Numbered from the stretch's first letter, positions 33,772-42,567 are shown. The stretch: DNA of 64,000 bases from Paracidovorax wautersii (GCF_900113035.1 NZ_FONX01000019.1:1-64000), one strand, 5' to 3'. Made by a program: numbers and translations. The notes: generated by a model from the letters alone, not told the origin.

Positions 33772-35199
33772 TCATAACTTGCCCAGCACACTTGACTTCA
33801 GACTCGCTGACACCCCTTCCGCGGCGCCAAGGATGTGTTGGTACGTTTGCAGGTCAACAGCAACTGAAATCGCCTCGAGCAGCAGTGCGTAACGTCTATC
33901 CGCGTCTCGCAACCGTACTCGAACATGCTCGGTCAGCGCAGCAAAGCCGTCCTTCTCCCGCCGATGCAGGGCTTCCGTCTCGTCCAGCCGCGCCTGCCAC
34001 GACGCCAGCCGCTCCGCTTCCGCGTTGAGCTCTGCCGCCCGCTTCGCATTCTGGGCCTCGACTTTCTCGGCCGCCCGTTGAAAAGCCCGCTGCATCATGT
34101 TCTGCCCCTCTGCCTCGATCTCTTGGGCTCGAGCCAGCAACATCGCCGTGAACTGCGCCTGCTCTTCCTCAAACTGCTTCTCCCGCTTGAGCAGCGCCGC
34201 AACCCGGTCGGCGTACTCCCTTTCGGCCTGCCGGTTGGCCTGCGCCTGCTGATAGCTGACCCGTGCCTTCGGCTTGGCGGACAGCCGCGCCAGCCCCGCA
34301 GGAAACCCCACCAGACTGTAAAAGTCGCTCTGGAATTCCTTCAGCCCTGCCCGGTAGCTGGCCTGCTGCTCCTTGGGCGCGCCCCCTTCGGCCTTACTTC
34401 TGTCGGCAGCACTGTGTCCCGGATGCAAGGCACGCACGGGCGATCCATCGGGATGCGCGACCAGCGCGTGCAGATGACCATGGGCTTCATCGGTGTGCTC
34501 GATCACCGAGACGAGCATGTCTCCATAGATGCGCCGAAGCCGCGCAACGCACAGCGCGCGCCACTCCACGTATTTGGCATCCCGGTCGTCCGGCGGCCCC
34601 GGATACGACATGACTTCCGCGAGCACCGTTGGAACCCGGACGTCCTGCCTGCGCTGGGTGACGCGGCCGGTCTTTTTCACCACATAGGGCACGGTGTTCC
34701 GGGCGGCGCGCTGCTTATGCGCCTCGTACCACGCCCAGAGCTCCTGGGGTTGCGGACCATGCAGGATCCGTGGCTGCTGGGGCCGTAGGCCCTGGGCAAT
34801 CAAGTGCCGGTACCCAGTGGCCGATGCACGCAACGCCTCGTTCAGGATGTCGGCAATGGCAGGCTTGCCCTGCTGCACCGCCCCACTCTTCGCCCGCGAA
34901 GCCACGCCCTGGATCGCATAGATGTGGACCCGTACGAACTGCGCGGGCGGACGATACTCATCCCTAGGCAGCAGTGACGTCAGCACCGGCGGCGGAGGCA
35001 ACTGCGAGCGCGAAGTCTTCTTCGATGTCGACGACCGCTTCGTGCGCAAAGAGCCTGACGTTGCGACGAGCGCATGTTGTGAAGTTGTGGGCCTCAGCGG
35101 TTGGGAGGAAGGCTTCGGCAACGATGGTGGATTCGCCACCGCAGCCACTGCGGCAGCGATGGGGCTTCGGACGAGTCGTTGATAAAAGGCGATGGGCAT
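33772..35199 (-). CDS. MobV/Pre-like relaxase (plasmid mobilisation protein)
   Basis: 475 residues from ATG 35199 (ATG 35226 would add nine). The motif VIEHTDEAHGHLHALVAHPD (His-x-Asp-Glu ... His-x-His) is the metal-binding motif of Pre/Mob relaxases, which nick oriT and stay attached to the transferred strand. The region from about 300 is a long coiled coil rich in Glu/Gln/Arg/Ala. N-terminal 80 residues are low-complexity Ser/Pro/Thr. No type IV secretion or other transfer genes are present, so transfer would need a helper. The leader upstream contains a structured repeat shared with the MBL gene. Confidence 0.72.
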   Translation of the reverse strand: MPIAFYQRLVRSPIAAAVAAVANPPSLPKPSSQPLRPTTSQHALVATSGSLRTKRSSTSKKTSRSQLPPPPVLTSLLPRDEYRPPAQFVRVHIYAIQGVASRAKSGAVQQGKPAIADILNEALRASATGYRHLIAQGLRPQQPRILHGPQPQELWAWYEAHKQRAARNTVPYVVKKTGRVTQRRQDVRVPTVLAEVMSYPGPPDDRDAKYVEWRALCVARLRRIYGDMLVSVIEHTDEAHGHLHALVAHPDGSPVRALHPGHSAADRSKAEGGAPKEQQASYRAGLKEFQSDFYSLVGFPAGLARLSAKPKARVSYQQAQANRQAEREYADRVAALLKREKQFEEEQAQFTAMLLARAQEIEAEGQNMMQRAFQRAAEKVEAQNAKRAAELNAEAERLASWQARLDETEALHRREKDGFAALTEHVRVRLRDADRRYALLLEAISVAVDLQTYQHILGAAEGVSASLKSSVLGKL

Positions 35200-35226
35200 A
35201 GCGGGTCTTCGGTGAGATCGATGCAT

Positions 35227-35707
35227 CCCACTGTGCCCACCCGCTGTATCCAGAAGGCCGGGCTTCGTGCGCGAAGGGGCTCTTCATTTGGCTGTTTCCT
35301 GCAATGGCTCTTGGATTCGCCAACGGCTCGAATTGACGCCGGTGCTCAACGTCGGCGAAACCCCTGCGTGATCGAGGCAACCGCGTGACCGAACTACCTG
35401 CGACAGCGAGGCTTCGTTTCCGTTGCTCCAGGGCTTGCGCCCTGTCGTGCTTCGTCGCCGTACCTGCGATTCCGAGGGGATCGATGTCGGGCCCCTCCGG
35501 AGATGAAACCAGCGCACCTCCAGAACCGTTCTCTGAATTTCGGTCGGTGCAGTTCCTGGCTCAAGCGACTGATCTTGCATGAGGTGGTCAGCAGCGCCCT
35601 GACGCTGACCAGGGTCATCCTACGGCATGGCGCCGCCGAGGGCAGACTGGGAGGCGATGCTGGCCTCCCTGAAGTCCTTGCGAGCGGCGACCCACCGGCG
35701 GACGAAC
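35227..35707. other. Leader region of the relaxase gene with repeat A
   Basis: About 480 bases between the relaxase start and the end of the MBL-fold gene. The only notable content is repeat A (35403-35515). Several short open frames exist on both strands without coding signs. Confidence 0.45.
35403..35515 (-). repeat. Structured leader repeat A
   Basis: About 110 bases similar to 37443-37556. Shared blocks are CCGTTGCTCCAGGGCTTG, CCTGTCG, a CCTGCG/TCTGCG segment, GATCGATGTCG and a C-rich/GGAGA hairpin. The stem CAGGGC-TTGC-GCCCTG (35429-35444) is perfect. Lies in the upstream region of the relaxase gene on its strand. Confidence 0.6.
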
Positions 35708-37306
35708 TCATACCTGTGCCGGTACGACCGCGCGGCACCCGGAGTGGCAGCAGACCGCCGCAGGTGGAAGCGTCGGCGCTATGGACCAGCCGATCAGCAC
35801 ACCACCGGCATGCGTGTAGGGCGGGGGCGCGACTGGTGTCCATGCCGTAGCGCGGGCGCACGAGCCACCGCCCGGCAGCGACAAGCCCGGTTTCGCAAGC
35901 CAACCGGCGTCGTGTATCCATCCAGCGGCATGGTGCCCCGCTGTTGCGTGAAGCGTCGGATGCCCATAGTCATTCCCGCAGCCGAACGAGTAGACAAGGC
36001 GCCGGTAGTCGCCGCCTACTGCACGGGGGATAGCCACCTGTGTCGTCGGTTTGGCCCCATGGTGGAAGGCAGTGAGGGCCACGCAGCACGGCGTGATCGC
36101 CATGGACTTCAGCGTGGCAGGGAAGAAATGATAGTCGCAGTCGCCGGGCAGCAGCCAGTAATGCTGGTTGTCCTGGCGTACCACGGCGACGATAAGGCCA
36201 GAATGGTTGAATTGCTTGCTGGCGCCCTGTGCAATCAGCAGTTTGCCAGTCTTCGTCGTAGCAGTGATGGTGTTAGGAGGCGGCCCGGTCAAGTCGAGTG
36301 TCCGGACACTACCGCCTTGGGCCCACACTGAGTGAGCGAACGTCATGAAGGCTGCGCTGCCTGTCGTGGCAGGCGCAGTCCATTCCAATTTATGCGCAGG
36401 GTAACCCGCGGTGGCCATGGCCTTTGTGACGGCGCCGCACCAGTGATCCTCGTCCGCATGGCTCAGGATGACCGGCGGCGACGCGCTGGTGCAGAACCTA
36501 AGCCCTGGCAGAGCCGCGTCCAAGGCGTGGTTTCTGCCGCAGCCCATGTCGATGTAAAGCTCTGGCGTAACGTGGGACTGGTCCAGCCGCACAAGCGCCT
36601 GGGCTGCGCCTTGGCCAACGTCATACACAGCCAGGTGCTCCGCCCACAACCCATGCTTGGTTAGCCGTGCGCCGGCCCTCCGTGCCGCTTGCTTGAGGAT
36701 GGCTGGCATCCTGAATCGTCGGCCGGCCTTGGCCAGGGATGTCTTAGACAAGGCCTTCACAGCGTCGATCGCGGCGGGAAGGCCCGCATCGAAGATTGAA
36801 GCGAAGTAGGTAACGCGACAAAACGGTATGTCAGCCATCTTGCCGACAGTGACCCGCGCCTGAAACCAGTCCGGCGTGATGCCTTGCCGCCAGCGACGCA
36901 ACGCGTCGTCGGGAGTGGCCAAGCCGCCGCCCAGCGAGGCGTTCAGCAGCATCATGTGCCAGCGTGCGCCGCTGGGTTGGTACGTGAAGCGCCCGATCTG
37001 TGCGTTGCCCAACGTGACCTGACCGTAAGTGGGCTTGCCCTTGACGTCGTTGATCCAGTCCCGATAGGACAGCTCCAACCAGTCCATGGCCCAGTCCGCG
37101 CCAATCACTTCGAACGTGGCAATGCTTGCCTTCGCCCCGTCTTCCGAGCGCGGTTCGCCCCCCTCCGCAGGCCCCGTAATACTGAGTAGCCGGGCCAGCA
37201 CTCGGAACCCGCCATAACGGTGGTTGGCGAGGACTCTTCTTCCAAGCCTAGGGTCGTAGTGCAGGTAGGGGCAGTCGGCGTACAGCGCGTTGTTCTGCGT
37301 AGCCAT
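35708..37306 (-). CDS. MBL-fold (ComEC-like) metallo-hydrolase, unrecognised subgroup
   Basis: 532 residues. Residues 1-215 are an unrecognised N-terminal domain. Residues 225-470 form a metallo-beta-lactamase domain: AVYDVGQGAAQALV (ComEC-like), LYIDMGCG, the metal motif HADEDHW (283-289), LLPGDCDYHF and FHHGAKPTTQV. The zinc ligands look intact, so it is probably an active hydrolase or nuclease. There is no membrane segment, unlike ComEC. It stands alone between mobility genes, which may mean a solo defence gene. The C-terminal 60 residues are Ala/Pro/Cys-rich. No Shine-Dalgarno is visible at 37306. Confidence 0.75.
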   Translation of the reverse strand: MATQNNALYADCPYLHYDPRLGRRVLANHRYGGFRVLARLLSITGPAEGGEPRSEDGAKASIATFEVIGADWAMDWLELSYRDWINDVKGKPTYGQVTLGNAQIGRFTYQPSGARWHMMLLNASLGGGLATPDDALRRWRQGITPDWFQARVTVGKMADIPFCRVTYFASIFDAGLPAAIDAVKALSKTSLAKAGRRFRMPAILKQAARRAGARLTKHGLWAEHLAVYDVGQGAAQALVRLDQSHVTPELYIDMGCGRNHALDAALPGLRFCTSASPPVILSHADEDHWCGAVTKAMATAGYPAHKLEWTAPATTGSAAFMTFAHSVWAQGGSVRTLDLTGPPPNTITATTKTGKLLIAQGASKQFNHSGLIVAVVRQDNQHYWLLPGDCDYHFFPATLKSMAITPCCVALTAFHHGAKPTTQVAIPRAVGGDYRRLVYSFGCGNDYGHPTLHATAGHHAAGWIHDAGWLAKPGLSLPGGGSCARATAWTPVAPPPYTHAGGVLIGWSIAPTLPPAAVCCHSGCRAVVPAQV

Positions 37307-37826
37307 ATGTTAGGAGTTGCGGAGCCGAGGTAGCACAGTCTAATGACGAGTCTGCACGGCAATTGCGGCGCATAGGCATTTCAACCGGTGTCTGGAAAAT
37401 CGTGCTAGTGCATTGTTGAGCAGCCGATACTTGCCTGAAGGGCGAGACCCCTTCGCTGCCGTTGCTCCAGGGCTTGTGTCCTGTCGGATGTTGCAGCCGC
37501 ATCTGCGCTTCCGGAGATTGAAAGATCGATGTCGAGTCTCTTCGGAGACGAGGCCCATCGCAACCGAAGCCACTACGGATCCGGCCTCTTCGGCACCGAA
37601 GTGCCTGCTGCGTGAACGCAAGCCCCGACACCGGTACTGCGATCTCGCACTGCATCGCAGCCGAAGATCCCTCGTTGTCGAAGCCGGGTCCCACCTGGGT
37701 CCAGGTGGGTCAAAGATGGCGCTTATGAACAGACTACAGCCCATCTTCCGGACCTTGATCCGAGATCGGCTCCATTGCTCGCCTATGCGCCCCGCCCTTC
37801 CCGTTCGAGCCTTGCCCGGCGTGCTT
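37307..37826. other. Leader region of the MBL gene with repeat B
   Basis: About 520 bases between the MBL start and the end of parB. Contains repeat B (37443-37556). No gene supported; frames at 37413-38129 are shadows of parB or non-coding. Confidence 0.45.
37443..37556 (-). repeat. Structured leader repeat B
   Basis: Partner of repeat A. The stem reads CAGGGC-TTGT-GTCCTG (37469-37484): relative to repeat A one base changed (C to T) but pairing is kept as G-U, which hints at selection for RNA structure. A second hairpin is TCTCTTCGGAGA (UUCG tetraloop). Lies upstream of the MBL gene. Confidence 0.6.
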
Positions 37827-38891
37827 TCAAACGGCAGCATCTTCAGGCGGAGCAGTAGGCTGTGCTGCCGGAATAGCAGCCGCCGGGGCACTCGGCCTCA
37901 GGTCCTTCGTGCTTTGGGTGGTCCTAGCGGCCCTGGCGGTCCTGCTCGTGGTGTGCGCCTTGAGTACGTTGTCCGCCAGAAATTGCACCACGCTCTCCAT
38001 CAGCAGCGCCTGCAGCGCATCGGTCATCCGGCTGTCGATGTGGAGATCGAGCTTGCCCTGCGCATCGCGCTGCCAGTGGCCCAAGGGCTGGCCGTTCCAT
38101 TCCAGCGGGAAGGCTTCAGGCGATGTTGATGGTTCTGACTTTTGCGCTGTCGCTGCCGGAGGCGCTTCTTCGGACCGCATCCGTCCATGCCTTGCCGCCT
38201 CCACGGCTTCTTCGATGCGCTCGACCACCCTCCGGGCCGTGGGCCGCGGGGTTTCCTCCTGAATCGCCGCGGCTTCGAGCAGGACCGCATCCGCGTCTTT
38301 GGCCAGTGCCGCCTTGAGTTTGGGGACATACGCGTACTGGATGTCGCTTGGTGATGTGAAGGCCTGAATGACGTCCCCGGGCAGGCTGCAGAGATCGAGT
38401 GACCGGCTGACCATCGAGGCGCTCACGCCCAGGAGCGCAGCGATCTCGTAGTTCTTGATGGGCTGCAGCTGAGCCTGGAGGGCTTTCACCTGCTGCGCTG
38501 ACTCCCAGGGCGTGAGGTCCTGGCGTCCCGTGTTCTCGCGCAGGCGGTTGAGGCTGTCGTCGGCGGCCGATCCTTCGCTGGCGATGATTGCCAGAACGGG
38601 GACCTGCGCCAGGCGGCAGGCCCGTAGGCGGCGTTCGCCGCTGATGAGGACATGCCGGTCGGGCGTACCAGGGATCAGGCGGACCTCGATCGGCACGATA
38701 TTGCCGCGGCTGGCCTGGATGCTGGAGAGCAGCGCGTGGAAGCGGGGCGTGTTGTAGGAGATCTCGCTGCGGTTGGGCGTGGGGGCGATGATGACTGCAT
38801 GAGGGTCCAGATACAGGACCATGCGCGTCGGGTGCGAGGTGGGCGAGGTAGACGAAGGGGCCGTCGGTTGAGGCGATGCAGTCTGTTCCAT
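37827..38891 (-). CDS. ParB/RepB-family partition protein
   Basis: 354 residues. ParB-type N-terminal domain with IVPIEVRLIPG, HVLISGERRLRACRLA (ParB box II) and SLNRLRENTGRQDLTPWESA (box III-like), then an HTH (KNYEIAALLGVSASMVSRSL) and an acidic/Ala/Pro-rich C-terminus. Start 38891 follows GGAGCTTCC. No ParA gene is beside it, so it may act in island maintenance, as a regulator, or with a chromosomal ParA. Binding sites were not identified. Confidence 0.82.
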   Translation of the reverse strand: MEQTASPQPTAPSSTSPTSHPTRMVLYLDPHAVIIAPTPNRSEISYNTPRFHALLSSIQASRGNIVPIEVRLIPGTPDRHVLISGERRLRACRLAQVPVLAIIASEGSAADDSLNRLRENTGRQDLTPWESAQQVKALQAQLQPIKNYEIAALLGVSASMVSRSLDLCSLPGDVIQAFTSPSDIQYAYVPKLKAALAKDADAVLLEAAAIQEETPRPTARRVVERIEEAVEAARHGRMRSEEAPPAATAQKSEPSTSPEAFPLEWNGQPLGHWQRDAQGKLDLHIDSRMTDALQALLMESVVQFLADNVLKAHTTSRTARAARTTQSTKDLRPSAPAAAIPAAQPTAPPEDAAV

Positions 38892-39358
38892 AGGAAGCTC
38901 CGAAAGCTGGGGCACGAAGGGGGCCCATCTCCGGGAAACTGCAGCGAGACAACGCGCACGGCTGCAGCACCCGGGGATGGACCGGGTTGCTGCAGGACCA
39001 GCTCTGCGGTGCACAGGCTGGCCACGGAATTTGGGGTGCCGCCGAAGCGGCGCTGCGTTGCTATTGCCTGTGCAGGAGGCAATTTAGCAATTTCAGAGAC
39101 GCTTGTGGGGCGAGGCGGGGCGTTTGGGGACGGTTCATTTGGGCCGTGAACACCACGCGGATACAGGTACCGATATCTTGCATGGTGCAAGAAATGGAGG
39201 GGAGTTCCGGCCGGCGGGCCCTAGCGCCAGTCAGAATCTCGGTCTAGATAGCTGCCCCTTCCGCATTGGTTGGACCCTCGCCCTCTGGCATGCCCGAATC
39301 CGCCACCCCATCTTCTTCCTCGGCAGAGCCCGCGCCGCCATCACGCGTCCTGTGAGCC
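38892..39358. other. Upstream region of parB
   Basis: About 470 bases with no supported gene. One small inverted repeat, CTTGCA-TGG-TGCAAG at 39177-39191, lies about 290 bases upstream of parB and could be an operator. The remainder looks featureless. Confidence 0.4.
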
Positions 39359-39654
39359 ATGTTCATGTGCCTGCGGTCGGGCTTCGCGCTGAGCCAGGCT
39401 TTCCGCACGTTCACGAGCATCATGGCCACAGATCTGGAGGCGGACTTCGGCATCTCGCCAGATTCGCTGAGCGCTTTCTCGGGGCTGTTCGGCCTGTCGT
39501 TCGGGGTGATGCACTTGCTGATGGGCATCGCATGAATCTGTACGGCCTGCGCCGCATGGTGCTGACGGCGTTTCCGCTGGTGGAGATCGCGGCGGCGGTG
39601 TCTGCTGGCGCGCCCAGCAATGGCTTGCTGATGCTGGGGCAGTTTTCGGCTCCT
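39359..39654 (+). pseudogene. MFS transporter remnant
   Basis: The start reads MFMCLRSGFALSQAFRTFTS and continues through LEADFGISPDSLSAFSGLFG and GVMHLLMGIA, a typical MFS opening (first two helices). It stops at TGA 39533, but the next frame continues as NLYGLRRMVLTAFPLVE with SNGLLMLGQF, again MFS-like. So there is at least one frameshift and the remaining ten helices are missing. A decayed fragment; strand and identity are clear, exact limits are not. Confidence 0.65.
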
Positions 39655-39749
39655 GCCGAGGTCACCACTGCTGCCGCAACGCGACACGCTGTGAGTGGGA
39701 TGACCAGTCAGCCATCTTGAGGACTCGACCTCGCCATGCAGTCCTATGG

Positions 39750-40004
39750 TCAATGAGTCCCGCGCGCCTGTCGCGAACGCTCCAGCGAAGTCATGGCCGA
39801 CTCCAAGGTCGACGCCTTCACCCCACCGGACATGGACAGGCGTTGGTGTAGTTCTACGTTAAGAGGAACGACAGGCTCGGCCACTAGAACTCGCATCCGT
39901 GCCTGCTGCAAACCACTCTGTACCGTCGTCTCCGGCTCAGGCTTGGGTGTCCCTTGGTCTGCTGAAATGCCTGTCTCCGATTTGTGGCCCATGGCGGAAC
40001 TCAT
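39750..40004 (-). CDS. Small hypothetical protein, weak support
   Basis: 84 residues from ATG 40004 (MSSAMGHKSETG), with a plausible mixed composition and a C-terminal half LQQARMRVLVAEPVVPLNVE. It lies downstream of the XRE gene on the same strand. No family recognised and no good ribosome site. It may be a non-coding frame. Confidence 0.3.
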   Translation of the reverse strand: MSSAMGHKSETGISADQGTPKPEPETTVQSGLQQARMRVLVAEPVVPLNVELHQRLSMSGGVKASTLESAMTSLERSRQARGTH

Positions 40005-40098
40005 TCGCTGCGGTTGGCAGATTGTCAACTGAGTCAGCTGACGAGCGTGGCGCACTCCTAAATTCAAGGCTAGGGTGGCGGCTGGAGCCCAGCCGCTG

Positions 40099-40392
40099 CT
40101 ATGAAGCCTGAGAAACCGCCGCCTTATTGGTCTCGAATCGGCCGATCAAGTCGCTTGCGCTGCACCCTAACGCATCTGCAATTTTGACGATTGCAACGAG
40201 GTTCGGAACGCGTTCGCCGCGCTCGATGCGCCCCATATGCGCTCGCTCAATAGAGGCCTCCAGTGCGAGGTTGAGCTGTGACATGCCCTTCGCGGTACGG
40301 ACTTCCACAACGGCTTTGCCGAAGCAATGAGCGACCACAGGATCGAAAGTTGTTGAGCCTTCAGGCCGCCCTCTTTTTAGGTTTTTCTGCAT
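40099..40392 (-). CDS. XRE-family transcriptional regulator
   Basis: 97 residues. HTH_3 domain at about 25-85: VVEVRTAKGMSQLNLALEAS, IERAHMGRIERGERVPNLVA and IVKIADALGCSASDLIG. Divergent from the seven-gene exporter operon that begins at 40520. A palindrome covers its start codon and another lies in the 40393-40519 gap, so it probably represses itself and controls the operon. No toxin gene adjoins it. Confidence 0.85.
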   Translation of the reverse strand: MQKNLKRGRPEGSTTFDPVVAHCFGKAVVEVRTAKGMSQLNLALEASIERAHMGRIERGERVPNLVAIVKIADALGCSASDLIGRFETNKAAVSQAS

Positions 40393-40413
40393 GCAGACCA
40401 GCCTTCCTGCATG
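40390..40413. promoter_or_regulatory. Palindrome over the XRE start codon
   Basis: CATGCAG-N10-CTGCATG, perfect 7-base arms. It overlaps the ATG at 40392, so binding would block the regulator's own expression. Candidate autoregulatory operator. Confidence 0.5.
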
Positions 40414-40460
40414 AGCCTAAAAAAACGACGTTTAAACAAACTCTTTTGATGTACAGTTAT

Positions 40461-40482
40461 CCATCTGGTGCCATACAGATGG
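40461..40482. promoter_or_regulatory. Palindrome upstream of the exporter operon
   Basis: CCATCTG-N8-CAGATGG, perfect 7-base arms, ending 37 bases before the first gene (40520). It could be an operator for the divergent XRE protein or another factor, or form a leader hairpin. Confidence 0.5.
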
Positions 40483-40519
40483 GAAGCACCGTCCCCAACC
40501 CTCGTCAAAAGGATCAGGA

Positions 40520-40768
40520 ATGCAATTTCGCTTGTATGCCGCAGCCGCCCCACTGATCGGAATGATGGTCACGCTGCTGCCTCAACCTGCCAGCGCGCAG
40601 CAACAGGAGCCTCTCTCCACTGCAGCCACGATGCCTCTGACCATGCCATCGCAAGCAGCGCCCTCGGATACAGACTTAACGGCTGCGGTTGCAGCCCGTC
40701 AGGATTCCGACCCCCAGTTCAACGGCTCCATCAAGGATGAGATCTCAAGCAGCACCTCTCAGCAGTAG
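40520..40768 (+). CDS. Small exported protein, first gene of the exporter operon
   Basis: 82 residues. A signal peptide (MQFRLYAAAAPLIGMMVTLL, cleaved after PASA) leaves a mature 55-residue peptide rich in Gln, Ser, Thr, Pro and Ala with no Cys, ending SSSTSQQ. AGGATCAGGA lies just before ATG 40520. It has no recognised family. With an exporter of the cyclic-peptide type five genes downstream, it might be a substrate or a periplasmic partner; both are guesses. Confidence 0.75.
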   Translation: MQFRLYAAAAPLIGMMVTLLPQPASAQQQEPLSTAATMPLTMPSQAAPSDTDLTAAVAARQDSDPQFNGSIKDEISSSTSQQ

Positions 40769-40830
40769 GGCAAGCCCATTGCTCCCTCCTCTTCGAGCCC
40801 TTTACCCGCCACCCCATCGATCACCACCCA

Positions 40831-41640
40831 ATGCGCCCCTCCTTGAAGCAGCTTGCCCTTGCACTGACCGCCACTGCCTTGCTGCTGCCCTTGGCCCCTT
40901 CGTTCGCCCAGACCATCTACCGCCCCCAGGACACCACCGGCGCCCTAGCCTCGTACGAAGTCCTGGGGGTGCGGTTGGGCATGAGCGAAGCTGTTGCCGT
41001 GGCCGCCATCCGCCAGCGCTTTCCTGCGGGCACCAAAGATGCGAGCGGGAAACCGATCAACCTGCGCGTTTCTGACTACCAGCTCACGAGTCCCCGCACC
41101 AATGCGCGGGTGCGCGCCGGCGTGCGCTTCGATCTGGGCCCGGAACTCCCGCCCGGCCGGTCGTCGGGTGCGAGCAATTTCAACTTCATCAAGTTGCTGG
41201 TCCATGAAGGACGGGTCTGGGCCGTGTGGCGGGATGACCAGGGTGCGCGCTACCCATACGAGCAGACGGTGGCCGAGGTGCAGGCCAAGTACCGCAGCGC
41301 GATGCCGATTCCCAGCGCCTTCATGCTGGTCAATGGCGGAACGATCAGCCGAGAGCCAGGGCCACCGGCGATCGACGGGCTGCAGTTGTATGCGGGTCAA
41401 TGCCTGGCTCCGCCGCTGGCGAGTTCTTCGTCTGGTGACAAGATTTCGCTCGATCCCGCCTGCAACAAGGCTTTCCACTGGAGCTACCAGCCGCGTATCG
41501 AGGGCGGTGTGAAGGTCTTCGCGTCGGGCCATGTGCAACTCGTGGATCTGGAGCAGGGCCGCGCGTTTATGCGCACTCTGGCATCCGCTTCCGGGACCCT
41601 GCCTGGCGACAAGCCCCGCACCAGCAATGCCCAGCTGTAA
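40831..41640 (+). CDS. Exported hypothetical protein
   Basis: 269 residues. Signal peptide (MRPSLKQLALALTATALLLP, cut near SFAQ). The mature protein starts with a strand-rich region GALASYEVLGVRLGMSEAVA that looks like a small repeated-fold domain, and contains two Cys (GQCLAPPL and DPACNKAF) likely to form a disulfide. No family recognised. It lies 62 bases after the small exported protein and overlaps the next gene by 14 bases, so it belongs to the operon. Confidence 0.8.
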   Translation: MRPSLKQLALALTATALLLPLAPSFAQTIYRPQDTTGALASYEVLGVRLGMSEAVAVAAIRQRFPAGTKDASGKPINLRVSDYQLTSPRTNARVRAGVRFDLGPELPPGRSSGASNFNFIKLLVHEGRVWAVWRDDQGARYPYEQTVAEVQAKYRSAMPIPSAFMLVNGGTISREPGPPAIDGLQLYAGQCLAPPLASSSSGDKISLDPACNKAFHWSYQPRIEGGVKVFASGHVQLVDLEQGRAFMRTLASASGTLPGDKPRTSNAQL

Positions 41641-42199
41641 GTACGAGTGGGAGCATTTCGCGTCGACGGGCTACACATGGCCCTCCGCCCAACAGTGCGG
41701 GGGGACGGTGTGGGCACCGATCCCGTCAATTGACTGGGACCGGTATTGCGCAGGCCGGATCGTGCCCTACCCGCGCGATGCAGCCTGGTGCGTTTCGCCA
41801 ACGCATCAGCCCGTCATCTGCCAGCACTCCAGCGTGGAGATGAGTCTGTGCCTGTGCGCAAACTACGGGCAGCGGGCCCGTCTCGCCAATTTGCTGGCGC
41901 ATCCCCATCTCGACTGGGATGACATCCACCCCGGGGCCCGGGCCGACGGCCATCTGTATTTGCGGGACAGGGAGGGTTTGCTCTCGGTCCTGGAGCGCAG
42001 TGCGCTGGCACGAACCTATGTGATGAACCTGCGGCCGAATCACTTCGATCCGGAACTGATGGAGTGGGCGCACGCGAAGTGCGCAGTGCTGCTGGCGCGG
42101 GACGCCGCCTGGGCAGCGGTGGATGAGATGGATGAGGGGGTTGCGCCCGGCGATGTGTGCGAACTGGACTGCGAACTGCAATGGGAAGGATCGTCATGA
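41627..42199 (+). CDS. Hypothetical Cys/Trp-rich protein
   Basis: 190 residues from ATG 41627, which overlaps the preceding gene's end. No signal peptide. It is rich in Trp and Cys (CKYEWEHFASTGYTWPSAQQ; ICQHSSVEMSLCLCANY) and acidic toward the C-terminus (DEMDEGVAPGDVCELDCEL). The middle part HLYLRDREGLLSVLERSALA looks helical. No family recognised; the Cys-rich part could bind metal. The upstream extension to 41531 overlaps the previous gene and is rejected. Confidence 0.7.
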   Translation: MPSCKYEWEHFASTGYTWPSAQQCGGTVWAPIPSIDWDRYCAGRIVPYPRDAAWCVSPTHQPVICQHSSVEMSLCLCANYGQRARLANLLAHPHLDWDDIHPGARADGHLYLRDREGLLSVLERSALARTYVMNLRPNHFDPELMEWAHAKCAVLLARDAAWAAVDEMDEGVAPGDVCELDCELQWEGSS

Positions 42200-42474
42200 G
42201 CGCGGACATCGATACCAGCGTGGTCTATCGCGTGGGCGATGGCTACGGCGTCAACAGCGCGGATGTGCGCGGCTACGGCCGGCGAGTGCTGGAGCGCGAA
42301 GCGAATGCCCGGGAGGAGCGCTTGCGGGAGCTGCAGGCAGAGGTGGCGCGGGATGAGGCCTGGTTCCGTTCCCGGCTTGTGGCGGTCTGCATCGGGGCTT
42401 TTCTGCTGGCGCTGGGCTACGTGGGCTTTGCCGAGTGGCAGTTGCGCCAAGACATCCAGGCCTTGCAGCGATAA
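42196..42474 (+). CDS. Small single-pass membrane protein
   Basis: 92 residues. An N-terminal coiled-coil region (RRVLEREANAREERLRELQA) precedes one membrane helix (LVAVCIGAFLLALGYVGFAE) near residues 59-80 and a short C-terminal tail. Overlaps the previous gene by four bases (ATGA). Likely a membrane anchor or assembly partner for the operon's exporter. Confidence 0.75.
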   Translation: MSADIDTSVVYRVGDGYGVNSADVRGYGRRVLEREANAREERLRELQAEVARDEAWFRSRLVAVCIGAFLLALGYVGFAEWQLRQDIQALQR

Positions 42475-42567
42475 ATCCAATGGCATGTCCGGACTGCAGT
42501 GCTGCCGCGTGCCGCGGCGCACTTCCCTCCGGCGTGCGCGTGTCTACATCCAAGAGGAAGAACAAGA

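Noticed and set aside
39793-40032. 79-residue plus-strand frame
   Set aside because: No ribosome site, odd composition and overlap with a slightly better minus-strand frame.
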